Shown: positions 26,963-35,871 of the stretch, in pieces
Layout: each line of letters starts with the position of its first letter
Numbering within the stretch: position 1 is the stretch's first letter
Assembly (NCBI RefSeq): GCF_016793595.1
Contig: NZ_JAEULY010000009.1
Coordinates: forward strand, 248,001-312,000
Origin: Phreatobacter sp.
GTDB taxonomy: Bacteria; Pseudomonadota; Alphaproteobacteria; Rhizobiales; Phreatobacteraceae
Direction: 5' to 3'
Length of the DNA stretch: 64,000 nt
The notes under the pieces: model-generated
What the model was told of the DNA's origin: nothing
Databases searched by the model: none
What the model saw: only the letters and a program-made list of their open reading frames with translations
Program-made: the position numbers and the translations under genes

Positions 26963-27793
26963 TCAACGCGAGTCGGGCGCCGGGAACAGCGCGTCGGTGC
27001 GCCCGCCGACGCGGTAGGCCAGCAATCCCAGCCATTCGCGCGCGATTCTGTCGACGAGGTCGAGGCCACGGCTGGCCGGCAGGATCGGCCGCCAGAGTTC
27101 GCGGTCGGTGTTCCGCGTCTCGAAGTCGGTGGGATAGGCGATCACGTCGAAGCCCGCACGCCGGAAGATGCCGACCGAGCGCGGCATGTGCCAGGCCGAG
27201 GTCACCAGCACCCAGCGCTCGCCGGGCTTCGGCCGCACCAGTTCCCGCGTCAGCGTCGCGTTCTCGAACGTGTTGCGGCTTTCGCGCTCGATAGTGATGC
27301 GCTCCGGCGCGATGCCGAGCTCGGCGAAGAGCTTCGCCGCCGATTGCGCCTCGTCGGCCGCGTCGCTTCGTAGCAGCGCGGACGAGCCGCCGGTGAAGAC
27401 CAGCCTCGCCTCAGGGTAGCGGCGGGCGAGCGCCACCGCCTCGGTCATGCGGCCGGGAGCCGCGCCCATCGTCACCTGCCCGCCGCGCGCAGCGGTGGTC
27501 AGCTGGTCGATGGAGCCGCCGAGGACAAGGATGCCGGTCGGCGGCTGCATTTCCTGCGACTGGACGGGAAAGCGGTTCTCAAGCGGCCGGGCGAGCCAGA
27601 CGCCGAGCGGCGAGAAGCCGCAGAAGGCAAGGCCGAGCGCGCCGAAAACCACGAAGCGGCGTCCGCCCCGGCTCCAGCGCGTGAACAGCAGCAGCGCGCC
27701 GACGAGCACCATGCCGATCAGCACATTGGAGGGAGCCGCGAACCACCAGACGATCTTGGAGAGGTAGAAGAACAGGTTGCTGAGAAAGCTCAC
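26963..27793 (-). CDS. YdcF/ElyC-like DUF218 membrane protein
   Basis: 276 residues with two N-terminal membrane helices (about 12-36 and 46-66) and a periplasmic DUF218 domain. Domain motifs: GILVLGGSID, RYPEARLVFTGGS, ERESRNTFENA, and VTSAWHMPRSVGIFRRAG. Relatives such as ElyC act in envelope glycan or lipid-carrier metabolism; the exact role here is inferred only from family. Confidence 0.85.
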   Translation of the reverse strand: MSFLSNLFFYLSKIVWWFAAPSNVLIGMVLVGALLLFTRWSRGGRRFVVFGALGLAFCGFSPLGVWLARPLENRFPVQSQEMQPPTGILVLGGSIDQLTTAARGGQVTMGAAPGRMTEAVALARRYPEARLVFTGGSSALLRSDAADEAQSAAKLFAELGIAPERITIERESRNTFENATLTRELVRPKPGERWVLVTSAWHMPRSVGIFRRAGFDVIAYPTDFETRNTDRELWRPILPASRGLDLVDRIAREWLGLLAYRVGGRTDALFPAPDSR

Positions 27794-27881
27794 GATGCGG
27801 GTTGCCTGCGCTGCGGGTGCCGTCGCCCCGGATTGAACTGGACGACGGCCGTTTCAGCGGCGTGACGCGAGCCCCGCCCCC

Positions 27882-29054
27882 TCACATCGTCTTCGCGAAC
27901 AGCTCACGGCCGATCAGCATCCGCCTGATCTCGCTCGTCCCCGCGCCGATCTCGTAAAGCTTGGCGTCGCGCAGCAGGCGGCCGGTCGAGTAGTCGTTGA
28001 TATAGCCGTTGCCGCCCAGCAGCTGGATCGCGTCCAGCGCCATCTTGGTGGCGTTTTCGGCGGCGTAGAGAATGGCGCCCGCCGCGTCCTCGCGGGTCGT
28101 CTGGCCGCGGTCACAGGCTTTCGCCACCGCGTAGACATAGGCGCGCGTGGCGTTCATCGAGACATACATGTCGGCGATCTTGCCCTGCACGAGCTGGAAT
28201 TCGCCGATCGGCTGGCCGAACTGCTTCCTCTCGTGGACATAGGGCATGACCACGTCCATGCAGGCCTGCATGATGCCGATGGGCCCGGCCGAGAGCACGG
28301 CGCGCTCGTAGTCGAGGCCGCTCATCAGCACGTTGACGCCGCGTCCAACCTCGCCGAGCACGTTCTCCTCGGGCACCTCGCAATTGTCGAAGACCAGTTC
28401 GCCCGTGTGCGAGCCGCGCATGCCGAGCTTGTCGAGCTTCTGGGCGCAGGAGAAACCCTTGAAGTCCTTCTGGATCAGGAAGGCGGTCATGCCGCGCGCG
28501 CCGGCCGCCGGATCGGTCTTGGCATAGACGACCAGCACGTCGGCGTCGGGGCCGTTGGTGATCCACATCTTCGTGCCGTTCAGCACGTAGCGGTCGCCCT
28601 TTTTCTCGGCCTTCAGCTTCATGGAGACGACATCCGAACCCGCCCCGGGCTCCGACATGGCGAGGGCGCCGACATGCTCGCCGCTCATCAGTTTCGGCAG
28701 ATAACGCTTCTTCTGCTCGGCATTGCCGTTCTTGCGCAGCTGGTTGACGCAGAGATTGGAGTGCGCGCCGTAGGACAGGCCGACCGACGCCGAAGCTCTG
28801 GAAATCTCCTCCATGGCGATGCAGTGCTCGAGATAGCCGAGCCCGGTGCCGCCATCCTCCTCCGGAACCGTCATGCCCAGCAGACCGAGGTCGCCGAACT
28901 TCTGCCAGAGGTCCATCGGGAACTGATCGGTTTTGTCGATTTCGGCGGCGCGCGGCGCGATCTCGGCCTGCGCGAAGTTGAACACCGTGTCGCGCAGCAT
29001 GTCGGCGGTCTCGCCGAGGTCGAAATCGAAGGGGCGCGGCGTGTTCCTCAGCAT
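27882..29054 (-). CDS. ivd: Isovaleryl-CoA dehydrogenase
   Basis: FAD enzyme oxidising isovaleryl-CoA to 3-methylcrotonyl-CoA, the step before MccAB. 390 residues. Acyl-CoA dehydrogenase signatures: [16 protein letters not shown] and [12 protein letters not shown]. The catalytic Glu is in the IVD position ([13 protein letters not shown]) rather than the C-terminal one, which supports isovaleryl-CoA over other acyl-CoAs. It is co-oriented with mccB and mccA, though about 6 kb away from mccB. Start at 29054 ([11 protein letters not shown]); a longer frame upstream is antisense to the next gene. Confidence 0.92.
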   Translation of the reverse strand: MLRNTPRPFDFDLGETADMLRDTVFNFAQAEIAPRAAEIDKTDQFPMDLWQKFGDLGLLGMTVPEEDGGTGLGYLEHCIAMEEISRASASVGLSYGAHSNLCVNQLRKNGNAEQKKRYLPKLMSGEHVGALAMSEPGAGSDVVSMKLKAEKKGDRYVLNGTKMWITNGPDADVLVVYAKTDPAAGARGMTAFLIQKDFKGFSCAQKLDKLGMRGSHTGELVFDNCEVPEENVLGEVGRGVNVLMSGLDYERAVLSAGPIGIMQACMDVVMPYVHERKQFGQPIGEFQLVQGKIADMYVSMNATRAYVYAVAKACDRGQTTREDAAGAILYAAENATKMALDAIQLLGGNGYINDYSTGRLLRDAKLYEIGAGTSEIRRMLIGRELFAKTM

Positions 29055-29150
29055 GACATTCTCCCGGAGCCTTATGTTCAGCGTTATAGAAGGGCCGCCC
29101 GACCCTGTCATGATCGCCCGATCGGCGAGGGCCGCGCCAACGAGACCAGC

Positions 29151-29624
29151 ATGAGCGAGACAGCCAACGATCGCCCGAACCGCCTGCCCCTGCCGCCGAT
29201 CATCTATGTCGGCTGCCTGCTCGGCGGCTGGCTGCTGGCCGAATACGCGCCGATCCCCGTCGACCTGCCGCGCGAACTGATACGCATCAAGGGCGCGGTG
29301 ATGATCGGCCTCGGGCTGATGCTGATGGTCTGGTCGTCGTCCACCCTGACGCGCGCGCGAACAACGGTCCTGCCCAACCGCCCCAGCACCGCGCTGGTGA
29401 CGTCCGGGCCGTTCGGCGTCTCGCGCAACCCCATCTATATCGGCAATACGCTGGTTCTCGCCGGCTTCGGCGGCATTGCCGGCTCGCCCTGGTACTGGCT
29501 GGCGGCGGCCGTCGCACTGGTCCTCGTGGACCGGCTCGCCGTGCGCCCCGAGGAGGCGCATCTCGCCGCGCGCTTCCCCGCCGAATGGGCCGCCTATTCG
29601 GCGCGTGTCCGGCGCTGGCTGTGA
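29151..29624 (+). CDS. Isoprenylcysteine carboxyl methyltransferase-family membrane protein
   Basis: 157 residues, three to four membrane helices. The C-terminal SAM-binding half has [18 protein letters not shown] and [24 protein letters not shown], the pattern of bacterial ICMT/PEMT-like methyltransferases (DUF1295/PF04191-type). The substrate is unknown. Start at the ATG at 29151; the open frame farther upstream is antisense to ivd. Confidence 0.8.
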   Translation: MSETANDRPNRLPLPPIIYVGCLLGGWLLAEYAPIPVDLPRELIRIKGAVMIGLGLMLMVWSSSTLTRARTTVLPNRPSTALVTSGPFGVSRNPIYIGNTLVLAGFGGIAGSPWYWLAAAVALVLVDRLAVRPEEAHLAARFPAEWAAYSARVRRWL

Positions 29625-29625
29625 G

Positions 29626-30606
29626 CTAGAACCGCGGCCGGGCGGCCGGCACCGGCGCCGTGGTCATTGCCGGCGCGTCGGCGGCCGGCACGGCCTGAGC
29701 CGGCACGCTGGTCGTCGCGGTGGACGCCTGCACCGGCGTCGTGCCGGACGAGGCGAGAACCGTTCCGCCGGCGGCGGGGGCAGCCGCGGGAGCCGGCGCG
29801 GCGACCGCCGTGCCGCCATGGCCGCGATGGCGGAAGCCGGTCTGGGCGATCTGCTGCCACTGGTGGCGCGTGCCGGCGAAGACGTTGCGGTCCACCGGCG
29901 TATTGATGCCGGCGATGCGGCCCGTCGCGGTGATCTGCCAGAACGCCCAGCGGCGGCCAGGATAGCGCTCGTGCGGTACGGTGCGCACCGAGCGCACCCA
30001 GAACGGATATTCGGCGAATTCGTTGCCGGCCAGCACCTCGCGATGGAAGGTGATGTCGGCGTAGATGATCGGCTTCTTGCCGTAATGCCGCTCCATGGCG
30101 TGCAAAAACTCACGCATCTTGGAACGGGCGAGATCCACCGAGACACGGCGCGGGCAGGTCGGCGAGTGGAAATTCCACTCGACGTCGAGCACCGGCGGCA
30201 GCGCGTCCGGCTCGTTCGGCACGTGGCGCTTGAACCAGGCGATCTGGTCGGCCATCGGCCGGCACCAATAGGTGAAGTGATAGGCGCCGCGCGGCACGCC
30301 GGCGCGGCGCGCGGCCTCCCAGTTCTCCTGGAAGCGGCTGTCGACGCGGTCGCCGCCCTCGGTCGCCTTGATGAAGGCGAAGGAGACGCCGGCCGCCCTC
30401 ACCTGCTCCCAGTCGATCTGGCCCTGATATTTCGACACGTCGATGCCATGCACGGGATGGGCATGGTGGCCGGTCGTGTGCGTCAGGGTCGGGAACGGGT
30501 GCTCGCCGCCCACCGGGGCGGCCACTTCGGTCGGCACGCTGCCGCAAGCGGCGAGCGACAGCCCCATCAGGATCACGGTGGCGAAAGAGATGGAGCGTCG
30601 CGTCAT
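29626..30606 (-). CDS. Lipoprotein lysozyme, glycoside hydrolase family 25
   Basis: 326 residues. Signal peptide with lipobox (LSLAAC) follows MTRRSISF from the ATG at 30606. GH25 motifs: [21 protein letters not shown], and VLDVEWN with the DxE catalytic pair. It should cut peptidoglycan from the outer-membrane or inner-membrane leaflet. The last 80 residues are a low-complexity Pro/Ala/Thr tail ending ARPRF. Its stop lies 1 base after the convergent methyltransferase gene. Confidence 0.9.
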   Translation of the reverse strand: MTRRSISFATVILMGLSLAACGSVPTEVAAPVGGEHPFPTLTHTTGHHAHPVHGIDVSKYQGQIDWEQVRAAGVSFAFIKATEGGDRVDSRFQENWEAARRAGVPRGAYHFTYWCRPMADQIAWFKRHVPNEPDALPPVLDVEWNFHSPTCPRRVSVDLARSKMREFLHAMERHYGKKPIIYADITFHREVLAGNEFAEYPFWVRSVRTVPHERYPGRRWAFWQITATGRIAGINTPVDRNVFAGTRHQWQQIAQTGFRHRGHGGTAVAAPAPAAAPAAGGTVLASSGTTPVQASTATTSVPAQAVPAADAPAMTTAPVPAARPRF

Positions 30607-30661
30607 CGGTGGCGCTTTGGTGGAGAATTGCGGCTGCCGCGTGGCAGCCCCCTGCGGCATC

Positions 30662-31399
30662 TTATGCTTTACGACCCGTTTCCTTTTCGTAACGAGCCTT
30701 GTTTTCCGCATTCGGCGGATAGAGGCCGGGCAGCGGAATGCCGTTCTCGACCTGCTGCATGAGCCAGGTTTCGAGATGCTCCTGCGCCTCCGCCGCCTCG
30801 ACGACCGCTTCGAGCAGATCCTGCGGGATCAGCACCGCGCCGTCGCCGTCGGCGACGATCACGTCGTTCGGGAACACCGCGACGCCGCCGCAGCCGATCG
30901 GCTCCTGCCAGCTCACGAAGGTGAGCGCCGCGACCGAAGCCGGGGCCGAGGCGCCCGAGCACCAGACCGGCAGGTTCGTGCCCTTCACGCCGTCGCCGTC
31001 GCGCACGACGCCATCGGTGACGAGGGCCGCGACGCCGCGCTTCTTCATGCGCGCGCAGAGGATGTCGCCGAAAACGCCGGCTTCCCTGGAGCCCATGGCG
31101 TCGATCACCGCGATCACGCCGTCCGGCATGGCCTCGATGGCGGCGCGGGTCGAAATCGGCGAGGCCCAGCTGGCCGGCGTCGCCAGATCCTCGCGCGCCG
31201 GGACGAAGCGCAGCGTGAACGCGCGGCCGACCTGACGCTTGCCCGTATGGCAGAACGGCGTCGTGCCGGCCATCCAGACCTTGCGAAGCCCCTTCTTCAG
31301 GAGGACCGTCGTGAGCGTCGCGGTGGTGATGCCTTCGAGCTTCGTCTTGATGGCGGGATCGAGCGGCAGGACGGGCACGTTCGGCAGGGCTTGGGTCAT
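30662..31399 (-). CDS. RraA-family protein (HMG/CHA aldolase-like or RraA-like)
   Basis: 245 residues from the ATG at 31399. RraA fold motifs: GVFGDILCARMKKRG, ALVTDGVVRD (metal/substrate R and D), and NDVIVADGDGAVLIP. In this family some members inhibit RNase E and others are aldolases for 4-hydroxy-4-methyl-2-oxoglutarate; this protein is longer than E. coli RraA (161 residues), which favours the enzyme-like subgroup. Neighbours give no clear pathway. Confidence 0.8.
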   Translation of the reverse strand: MTQALPNVPVLPLDPAIKTKLEGITTATLTTVLLKKGLRKVWMAGTTPFCHTGKRQVGRAFTLRFVPAREDLATPASWASPISTRAAIEAMPDGVIAVIDAMGSREAGVFGDILCARMKKRGVAALVTDGVVRDGDGVKGTNLPVWCSGASAPASVAALTFVSWQEPIGCGGVAVFPNDVIVADGDGAVLIPQDLLEAVVEAAEAQEHLETWLMQQVENGIPLPGLYPPNAENKARYEKETGRKA

Positions 31400-31592
31400 C
31401 GGGCGGTCTCGGGACGGCGGAAATGCCAGGTCGCACTCATGCCCGAGCGCTGCTGCGATGTCGAGTTGGCGGGCGGCATGGCCGCATGGCGCGCGTGTCA
31501 GGCGACGGCCGCTCGATCCGCCTGATGCCGCCCATCGCCCCGAAGGCGTCGATGCCCATCGGCCGGCGGCCGCAATAGGCGCGACCTCGGCG

Positions 31593-31940
31593 TCAGATGC
31601 CGGCCAGAACATCGGTTGCCTTGTGATCCTCCGAAACACCCTCGGCGATGACGACCACGCCGTCCGAGAAATCCGTCCGAAGCCTCAGGATGTTCTGGTA
31701 GGCCGGCGAGCCGTACCATCCGACGAGCGAGGCGCGGTCCGGGAAGGCGATGACGATAATGTCGCCCTTCCAGTCGCCTTCCAGCACGGTCACATTGCCG
31801 CCGTGGACGATGAAGCGGCCGCCGAAGGGGGTGAGCGTCGCATCGATCCGCCGGAGATATTCGACGATCTGCGGGCCCATCTGCACGGACCTCAGCTGGG
31901 CGATGGCATAGGCGGGGACGGACTGGCTGGTGGCGGTCAT
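31593..31940 (-). CDS. DUF1330 family protein
   Basis: 115 residues with a ferredoxin-like alpha-beta barrel pattern. GGRFIVHGG, LEGDWKGDIIVIAFPDRAS and WYGSPAYQNILRLR are the family core. Start at the ATG at 31940. Members are small dimeric proteins of uncertain role. Confidence 0.88.
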   Translation of the reverse strand: MTATSQSVPAYAIAQLRSVQMGPQIVEYLRRIDATLTPFGGRFIVHGGNVTVLEGDWKGDIIVIAFPDRASLVGWYGSPAYQNILRLRTDFSDGVVVIAEGVSEDHKATDVLAGI

Positions 31941-32035
31941 TGGTGGTCTCCTCGGCGTCCGGCCCGTGCCGGATCCGAGGGGACCATGACGGGCCGCCCG
32001 CACTGAATCGATTACGCGAGAGGTAAGGACCGCCG

Positions 32036-32371
32036 TCAGGCCATGCGGAAGGGCGACGGGTCGCCGCGCTCGACAATGACCTGCTCATAGGCGCGCGCGG
32101 TTGCCCGCCGGTGCTGCCGCCAGATCTCGCCGATGCCGGGCGAAGCGGCACCCAGCGCCACATGAAGCCGCTCCAGCGTCGCCTCGGCCGGCTCGGTGAC
32201 CGCCGACCGTGCCCATTCCACGCCATCGAGATCGAAACCGTGGCGGGCATTGAGGTGATCGGCGAGCAGGCGGATCGCGCGGATGCGGACGCGGAACTCG
32301 AAATCGTCGAGCCGCGCGCATTCGTGCTCCTGTTTGCGGGTCAGAACCTTGGCGACGTCGAGGGGCGGCAT
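32036..32371 (-). CDS. Hypothetical protein
   Basis: 111 residues, mostly alpha-helical and charged (RVRIRAIRLLADHLNARHG, WRQHRRATARAYEQVI), no signal or membrane segment. Start MPPLDVAKV at 32371. I do not recognise the family. Codon use looks typical for the window. It stands between DUF1330 and the first Omp gene in the same direction. Confidence 0.6.
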   Translation of the reverse strand: MPPLDVAKVLTRKQEHECARLDDFEFRVRIRAIRLLADHLNARHGFDLDGVEWARSAVTEPAEATLERLHVALGAASPGIGEIWRQHRRATARAYEQVIVERGDPSPFRMA

Positions 32372-32417
32372 GGCGCCAGTGTCGCCCGTCCGCCCACCGG
32401 AGAAAACCCGGGCACGA

Positions 32418-32444
32418 CGAAAAAGGGCCGCCCGAAGGCGGCCC
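32418..32444 (-). terminator. Intrinsic terminator of the first Omp gene
   Basis: GGGCCGCC-cgaa-GGCGGCCC stem (32425-32444), followed on the minus strand by a T-run (AAAAA on the plus strand at 32420-32424). It lies 34 bases past the stop of the Omp gene. A near-identical stem follows the paralogue at 34992. Confidence 0.8.
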
Positions 32445-32478
32445 CAAGTTCATGAAGAAGATGCACTGCGTCAGAAAA

Positions 32479-33213
32479 TCAGTACCGGGCGACAACTGCC
32501 GACGGGCCGGTCGAGAACAGGTAGCTGACGGAGACCGCGACCTGGTGCACTTCAGTGCGAATGCGCGTCTGCGTGAAGGGCGCCCCCAGCGCTGTGTTGC
32601 CCGCACGATTCTCGCTGCCGAGATGGATATACTTGTAGTCGAGCCCGGCCACCCAGTTGGGCGTGATCTGGTAGTTCAGGCCACCACCCACGGCGAAGCC
32701 CGAGCGGAAGTTGTTGTTGGAGAAGGAGTCGAGACCCGCATTCACGCCGGTCGTCTGGATATTGGCGCCCGCGTAGCCGGCCGACACGTAGAGCAGCGCA
32801 CGGTCGACGGCGACGCCGAGCCGTCCGGTGACCGTGGTCAGGAAGTTGGTGCGTGTCCCGTAGGTGACTGCGGGATTGAAGGCGCTTACGGCGCTGGCGC
32901 GCAGGCTTGCCGCCGAAAGCGCGACATCGAGGCCCAGCACGATGTTGTTGATCTGGTAATTGTAACCGAAATGAACGCCGCCGAGCACCCCGTTGGGCCT
33001 CAGGCTGACAGGCTCGGCCGTAAGGCTGACATCCGCCCAGGTCTGCCGACCAAAGCCGCCGCCGAGATGGGCGCCGAGATAGAAGCCGGTCCAGGCATAG
33101 GCCGGAGCGACCACCACCGCCGCAACCGCCCCGCGCGGAACGCCGAGGTCGGCCGCATGCGAAACCGAGGTGAAAGCCGCGACAGCAGCGCCAGCAAGAA
33201 TAAGCTTCTTCAT
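32479..33213 (-). CDS. Outer-membrane beta-barrel protein (Omp25/Omp31-like), copy 1
   Basis: 244 residues from ATG 33213 (MKKLILAGAAVAAF). Signal peptide ends SHAAD. The barrel has WTGFYLGAHLGGGFG, the AxxW.GFY.G...G start of Omp25/31-type porin-like proteins, then alternating amphipathic strands ending YLFSTGPSAVVARY. The C-terminal 15 residues are nearly identical to those of the gene at 34992, so the two are paralogues. Likely a surface barrel of Hyphomicrobiales; specific role unknown. Confidence 0.85.
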   Translation of the reverse strand: MKKLILAGAAVAAFTSVSHAADLGVPRGAVAAVVVAPAYAWTGFYLGAHLGGGFGRQTWADVSLTAEPVSLRPNGVLGGVHFGYNYQINNIVLGLDVALSAASLRASAVSAFNPAVTYGTRTNFLTTVTGRLGVAVDRALLYVSAGYAGANIQTTGVNAGLDSFSNNNFRSGFAVGGGLNYQITPNWVAGLDYKYIHLGSENRAGNTALGAPFTQTRIRTEVHQVAVSVSYLFSTGPSAVVARY

Positions 33214-33746
33214 GTCGATCATTCCCTCCGAATACATGACGTAGGGTTATCATCATCCATGCCTTGGGCAGCGTCACTGAATTACCGTCTCCACATATTC
33301 GGTCGCGGCGGTGCAAAATAGCCACAGTTCGGCCCGGCGTCGGTCGCGTTCGGCGGACCGGCGCCTCCTGCTCCGAGCCGGAGCCGCAGGAACACGATCG
33401 CGAAACAGGGTCGCAGCACGGCGTTCGCCAACGCGACGTTCTCGCGCCGGAACAGTTCGGCCATCTCGTTCATCCCGCGTGCGATGAACGAGGCCGTTGA
33501 AGCTGGCCGATCCGCCGCCAGTCGATGAGACCGCTGCCATGCCGAAAACGTCGGCAGCGGCATGGGTGGCGAAGGAGGAGAACGAGCGTCTCAATATCCA
33601 TGGCCGCGACGCCCCCTCGAGGCCTGCCGGGGCGCGGGTATCAGCTTGTCATGAGTCTGGAGGCGCGCTGGCCTGTCGTGCCGGCAGACATCGAAGGCCA
33701 TGGCCAGGGGCTGGCGCCGTGCATCGTCCACGAAGCGGACGCTCCG
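33214..33746. other. Non-coding gap (533 bases) upstream of Omp copy 1
   Basis: Includes the promoter region of the Omp gene starting at 33213. Beyond about 33300 I find no convincing gene: several overlapping frames on both strands exist, but none has recognisable motifs or a good ribosome site. Possibly decayed coding DNA. Confidence 0.4.
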
Positions 33747-33902
33747 CTACGATTTGAACCGGGAGAAGATGCGGTCAACCGTGTAGCCGAACATCTGTGT
33801 CTGCCGCCACGCCGCGCGGGTGTAGTCGCCTCCTGTCACGGCATAGTCGACCCCAACCAGCAACCCGCAGACGACAGCGACGTTGAGGATCCGGACAAGC
33901 AT
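33747..33902 (-). CDS. Possible 51-residue single-span membrane protein
   Basis: ATG at 33902, TAG at 33747-33749. It starts MLVRILNVAVVCGLLVGVDYA, a likely membrane helix, and then a short polar tail with Trp, Arg and aromatic residues ending DRIFSRFKS. Small hypothetical membrane proteins of this shape occur in Hyphomicrobiales. The ribosome site is weak: GAGG lies almost against the ATG. In-frame TGA is just upstream, which fixes the start if the gene is real. Confidence 0.45.
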   Translation of the reverse strand: MLVRILNVAVVCGLLVGVDYAVTGGDYTRAAWRQTQMFGYTVDRIFSRFKS

Positions 33903-34338
33903 GCCTCACGACCCCAATACCCCAACGGCTCATTGAGCCAATAGGCAAGCCTACCGTAGGGGAAGCTATCTGCGCGACCCTCCCCAAGTACCGGTTCGGT
34001 CGAACGAAGCTTCGTGGCCGCCGTGAGCTGACGACCTGGCACACGTGACAGACAGGAAAGCCCCGACGACCTCACGCATCCCAGGCTCCTCCGACATGCT
34101 GTTCAGGTCGCCGGAGCGGGTGCCCTCCCACATGCCTGGGCGGTTGAGAAGGCGCGGCGTCCCGTAGACCGTCCAGGAGGCCCTCTCAGCGCTCAGGGCC
34201 GCCGGGAGCTCTCTCGGGGCGCCGGCGAACCAAGCGCATCAATCGCCCACCAACGCGAACGCCTCGCGTTCGGTGAGGCTGCGGCCCCAGCCTTCAGGTG
34301 TTCTCGGATGGTGTTGGTGCTGACCTGCCACTGATTTG
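33903..34338. other. Non-coding gap (436 bases) between small ORF and IS remnant
   Basis: No complete gene. The minus strand around 34030-34190 reads as a plausible coding fragment with LLNRPGMWEG and SMSEEPGMREVVGAF, but with no start or recognisable family. Probably debris of rearrangement near the IS3 remnant. Confidence 0.35.
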
Positions 34339-34778
34339 TCATCCAGCCGCGGTTAGAGCCTCGTCGGGTTTTGCGCGGGATTGCGCCGTGTTGGTGAGAT
34401 TGGCGGCATCGACCGCCGGCGGGATGTATCCGAGCGCCGAGTGTGGGCGCAGCTGATTGAGTCGTCAGCCCAGGCCAAGATCCTGATCCTGGCGTGATCG
34501 AGCCCGAAGAACAGGCTCTCATTGAGCAGCTCATCGCGCATGCGGCCGTTGAAGCTTTCGCAGAAGCCTTTTTGCATGGGCTTGCCCGGCGCGATGAAGT
34601 GCCAGGTGACCCGGTTCTCCTGCGCCCAGGCGAGCATGGCGTTCGAGGTGAACTCCGTTCCATGGTCCGAGACGATCATGCCCGGCTTGCCCGGACGCTC
34701 GATCGTGCGGGTACCGGTTTCGGTCCCGGCTTCCATGATGGCCTGCGAGGAACCGCTTCCGACGGCTGGGATCACCAC
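34339..34778 (-). pseudogene. IS3-family transposase (OrfB) remnant
   Basis: The integrase core survives: [14 protein letters not shown] with the second catalytic Asp, then [18 protein letters not shown] with Glu, at D35E spacing, then RMRDELLNE. After [12 protein letters not shown] the frame breaks near 34460: losing one base separates it from [15 protein letters not shown], which continues in another frame to a TGA at 34339-34341. The 5' half of OrfB and all of OrfA are missing or unrecognisable, and no terminal inverted repeats were found. It is a dead fragment. Confidence 0.8.
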
Positions 34779-34930
34779 AGAACGGCAGTTGGCCCGGAGG
34801 ACAGTGCGGAACGAGGCGCGTCACTGGCGCTGTGTCCGATCGGTGCAATCGATCGTTCGGTTCAACACCGATGTCGCGTGACGATCGGCAGAACAGCTGA
34901 AGGCGTTGGGTGAGGTCTACTGAGGCCCAA

Positions 34931-34957
34931 CGAAAATGGGCCACCCGAAGGTGGCCC
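34931..34957 (-). terminator. Intrinsic terminator of the second Omp gene
   Basis: GGGCCACC-cgaa-GGTGGCCC stem at 34938-34957, followed on the minus strand by ATTTTCG. It is 34 bases past the Omp stop, the same distance as in copy 1, and differs from that stem mainly by one compensatory base pair. Confidence 0.75.
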
Positions 34958-34991
34958 GAGCCGTGAAGAAGTCAAATGCACTGCGGAGAGA

Positions 34992-35717
34992 TCAGTACCG
35001 CGCAACGACCGCAGACGAACCGGTGCTGAAGAGGTAGCTCAGACCGAGCCGGACCGTGTGCATGTTGTGCTTGTGCGAGTGCGCGATCAGCGAACCGGTG
35101 TCGGGATAGCTGGCGTTTCCAAAGTCGTAGTACCGGTATTCGACACGCGCCGACCAGTTTGGCGCGAACGCGTATTCGACGCCCGCGCCGATGTTCCAGC
35201 CGACGCGATTTTGGCGGAACGTCGCGTCCGTCAACGGGCCACCGCCGGTTGGGAACGTGCGATGCCGGTTGTCCGTGAGCGCAAGACCGCCGATCACGTA
35301 CAGCAGCGCACGATCGACCGCGAGGCCCGCGCGGAGATCGAGCGACCCGAAGGCGTTCGTCCGTCCGGTGAAGGTTCTGCCCGATCCGCCGTCGATGACC
35401 GTTCCGCCGATGCTCGCGGCGTTGGCTTCAGCCTGAACGCCCAGAACGAGCATGTTGATCTGATAATTGAAGCCGATATGGACACCACCGAAGATGCCAT
35501 TGCTTCGCCATGGCCTATCGAAGCCGCCACCAGCGGTGGACCAGCCCTGATGGGCCCATCCGTAGCCGAGCTGCGCGCCAGCGTAGAAGCCGGTCCACGA
35601 GAAGGCGGGTGCATAGACCGAAGCCGCGACGGGCCCGCGCGCCGCACCGAGATCGGCGGCTTGCGCGCCGAGGGAGAGCGATGCGACGGCTGCGGTAGCC
35701 AGTAGAATCTTCTTCAT
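34992..35717 (-). CDS. Outer-membrane beta-barrel protein (Omp25/Omp31-like), copy 2
   Basis: 241 residues, signal peptide MKKILLATAAVASLSLGAQA. Barrel opening WTGFYAGAQLGYGWAHQG, IFGGVHIGFNYQIN and RVEYRYYDFG are family strands, and the end is YLFSTGSSAVVARY. It shares start, end and terminator architecture with the gene at 32479, but the middle strands differ greatly, so this is an old duplication or two related alleles. Upstream 35718-35871 is an AT-richer promoter region. Confidence 0.85.
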   Translation of the reverse strand: MKKILLATAAVASLSLGAQAADLGAARGPVAASVYAPAFSWTGFYAGAQLGYGWAHQGWSTAGGGFDRPWRSNGIFGGVHIGFNYQINMLVLGVQAEANAASIGGTVIDGGSGRTFTGRTNAFGSLDLRAGLAVDRALLYVIGGLALTDNRHRTFPTGGGPLTDATFRQNRVGWNIGAGVEYAFAPNWSARVEYRYYDFGNASYPDTGSLIAHSHKHNMHTVRLGLSYLFSTGSSAVVARY

Positions 35718-35871
35718 AGAGTCCCTCCGATGCGATGACGCAGAGGTAGCATGAAATCTCTAGTTAGATGCTTACGTCGATACCCGCGCCGATCGGCGCT
35801 CGCAATTGTTACACCAAAGCCACACACTCGGACAGCAGAAGCCTCCGGCGAACAGGAGGCGTCGCTCCTAT

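Noticed and set aside
33525-33944. 139-codon plus-strand frame
   Set aside because: Arg/Pro-rich start, no motif, overlaps a more plausible small membrane ORF on the other strand.
34531-34944. Minus-strand frame of 137 codons overlapping the IS3 fragment
   Set aside because: Reads the transposase out of frame; only the overlapping frame at 34353-34778 has DDE text.
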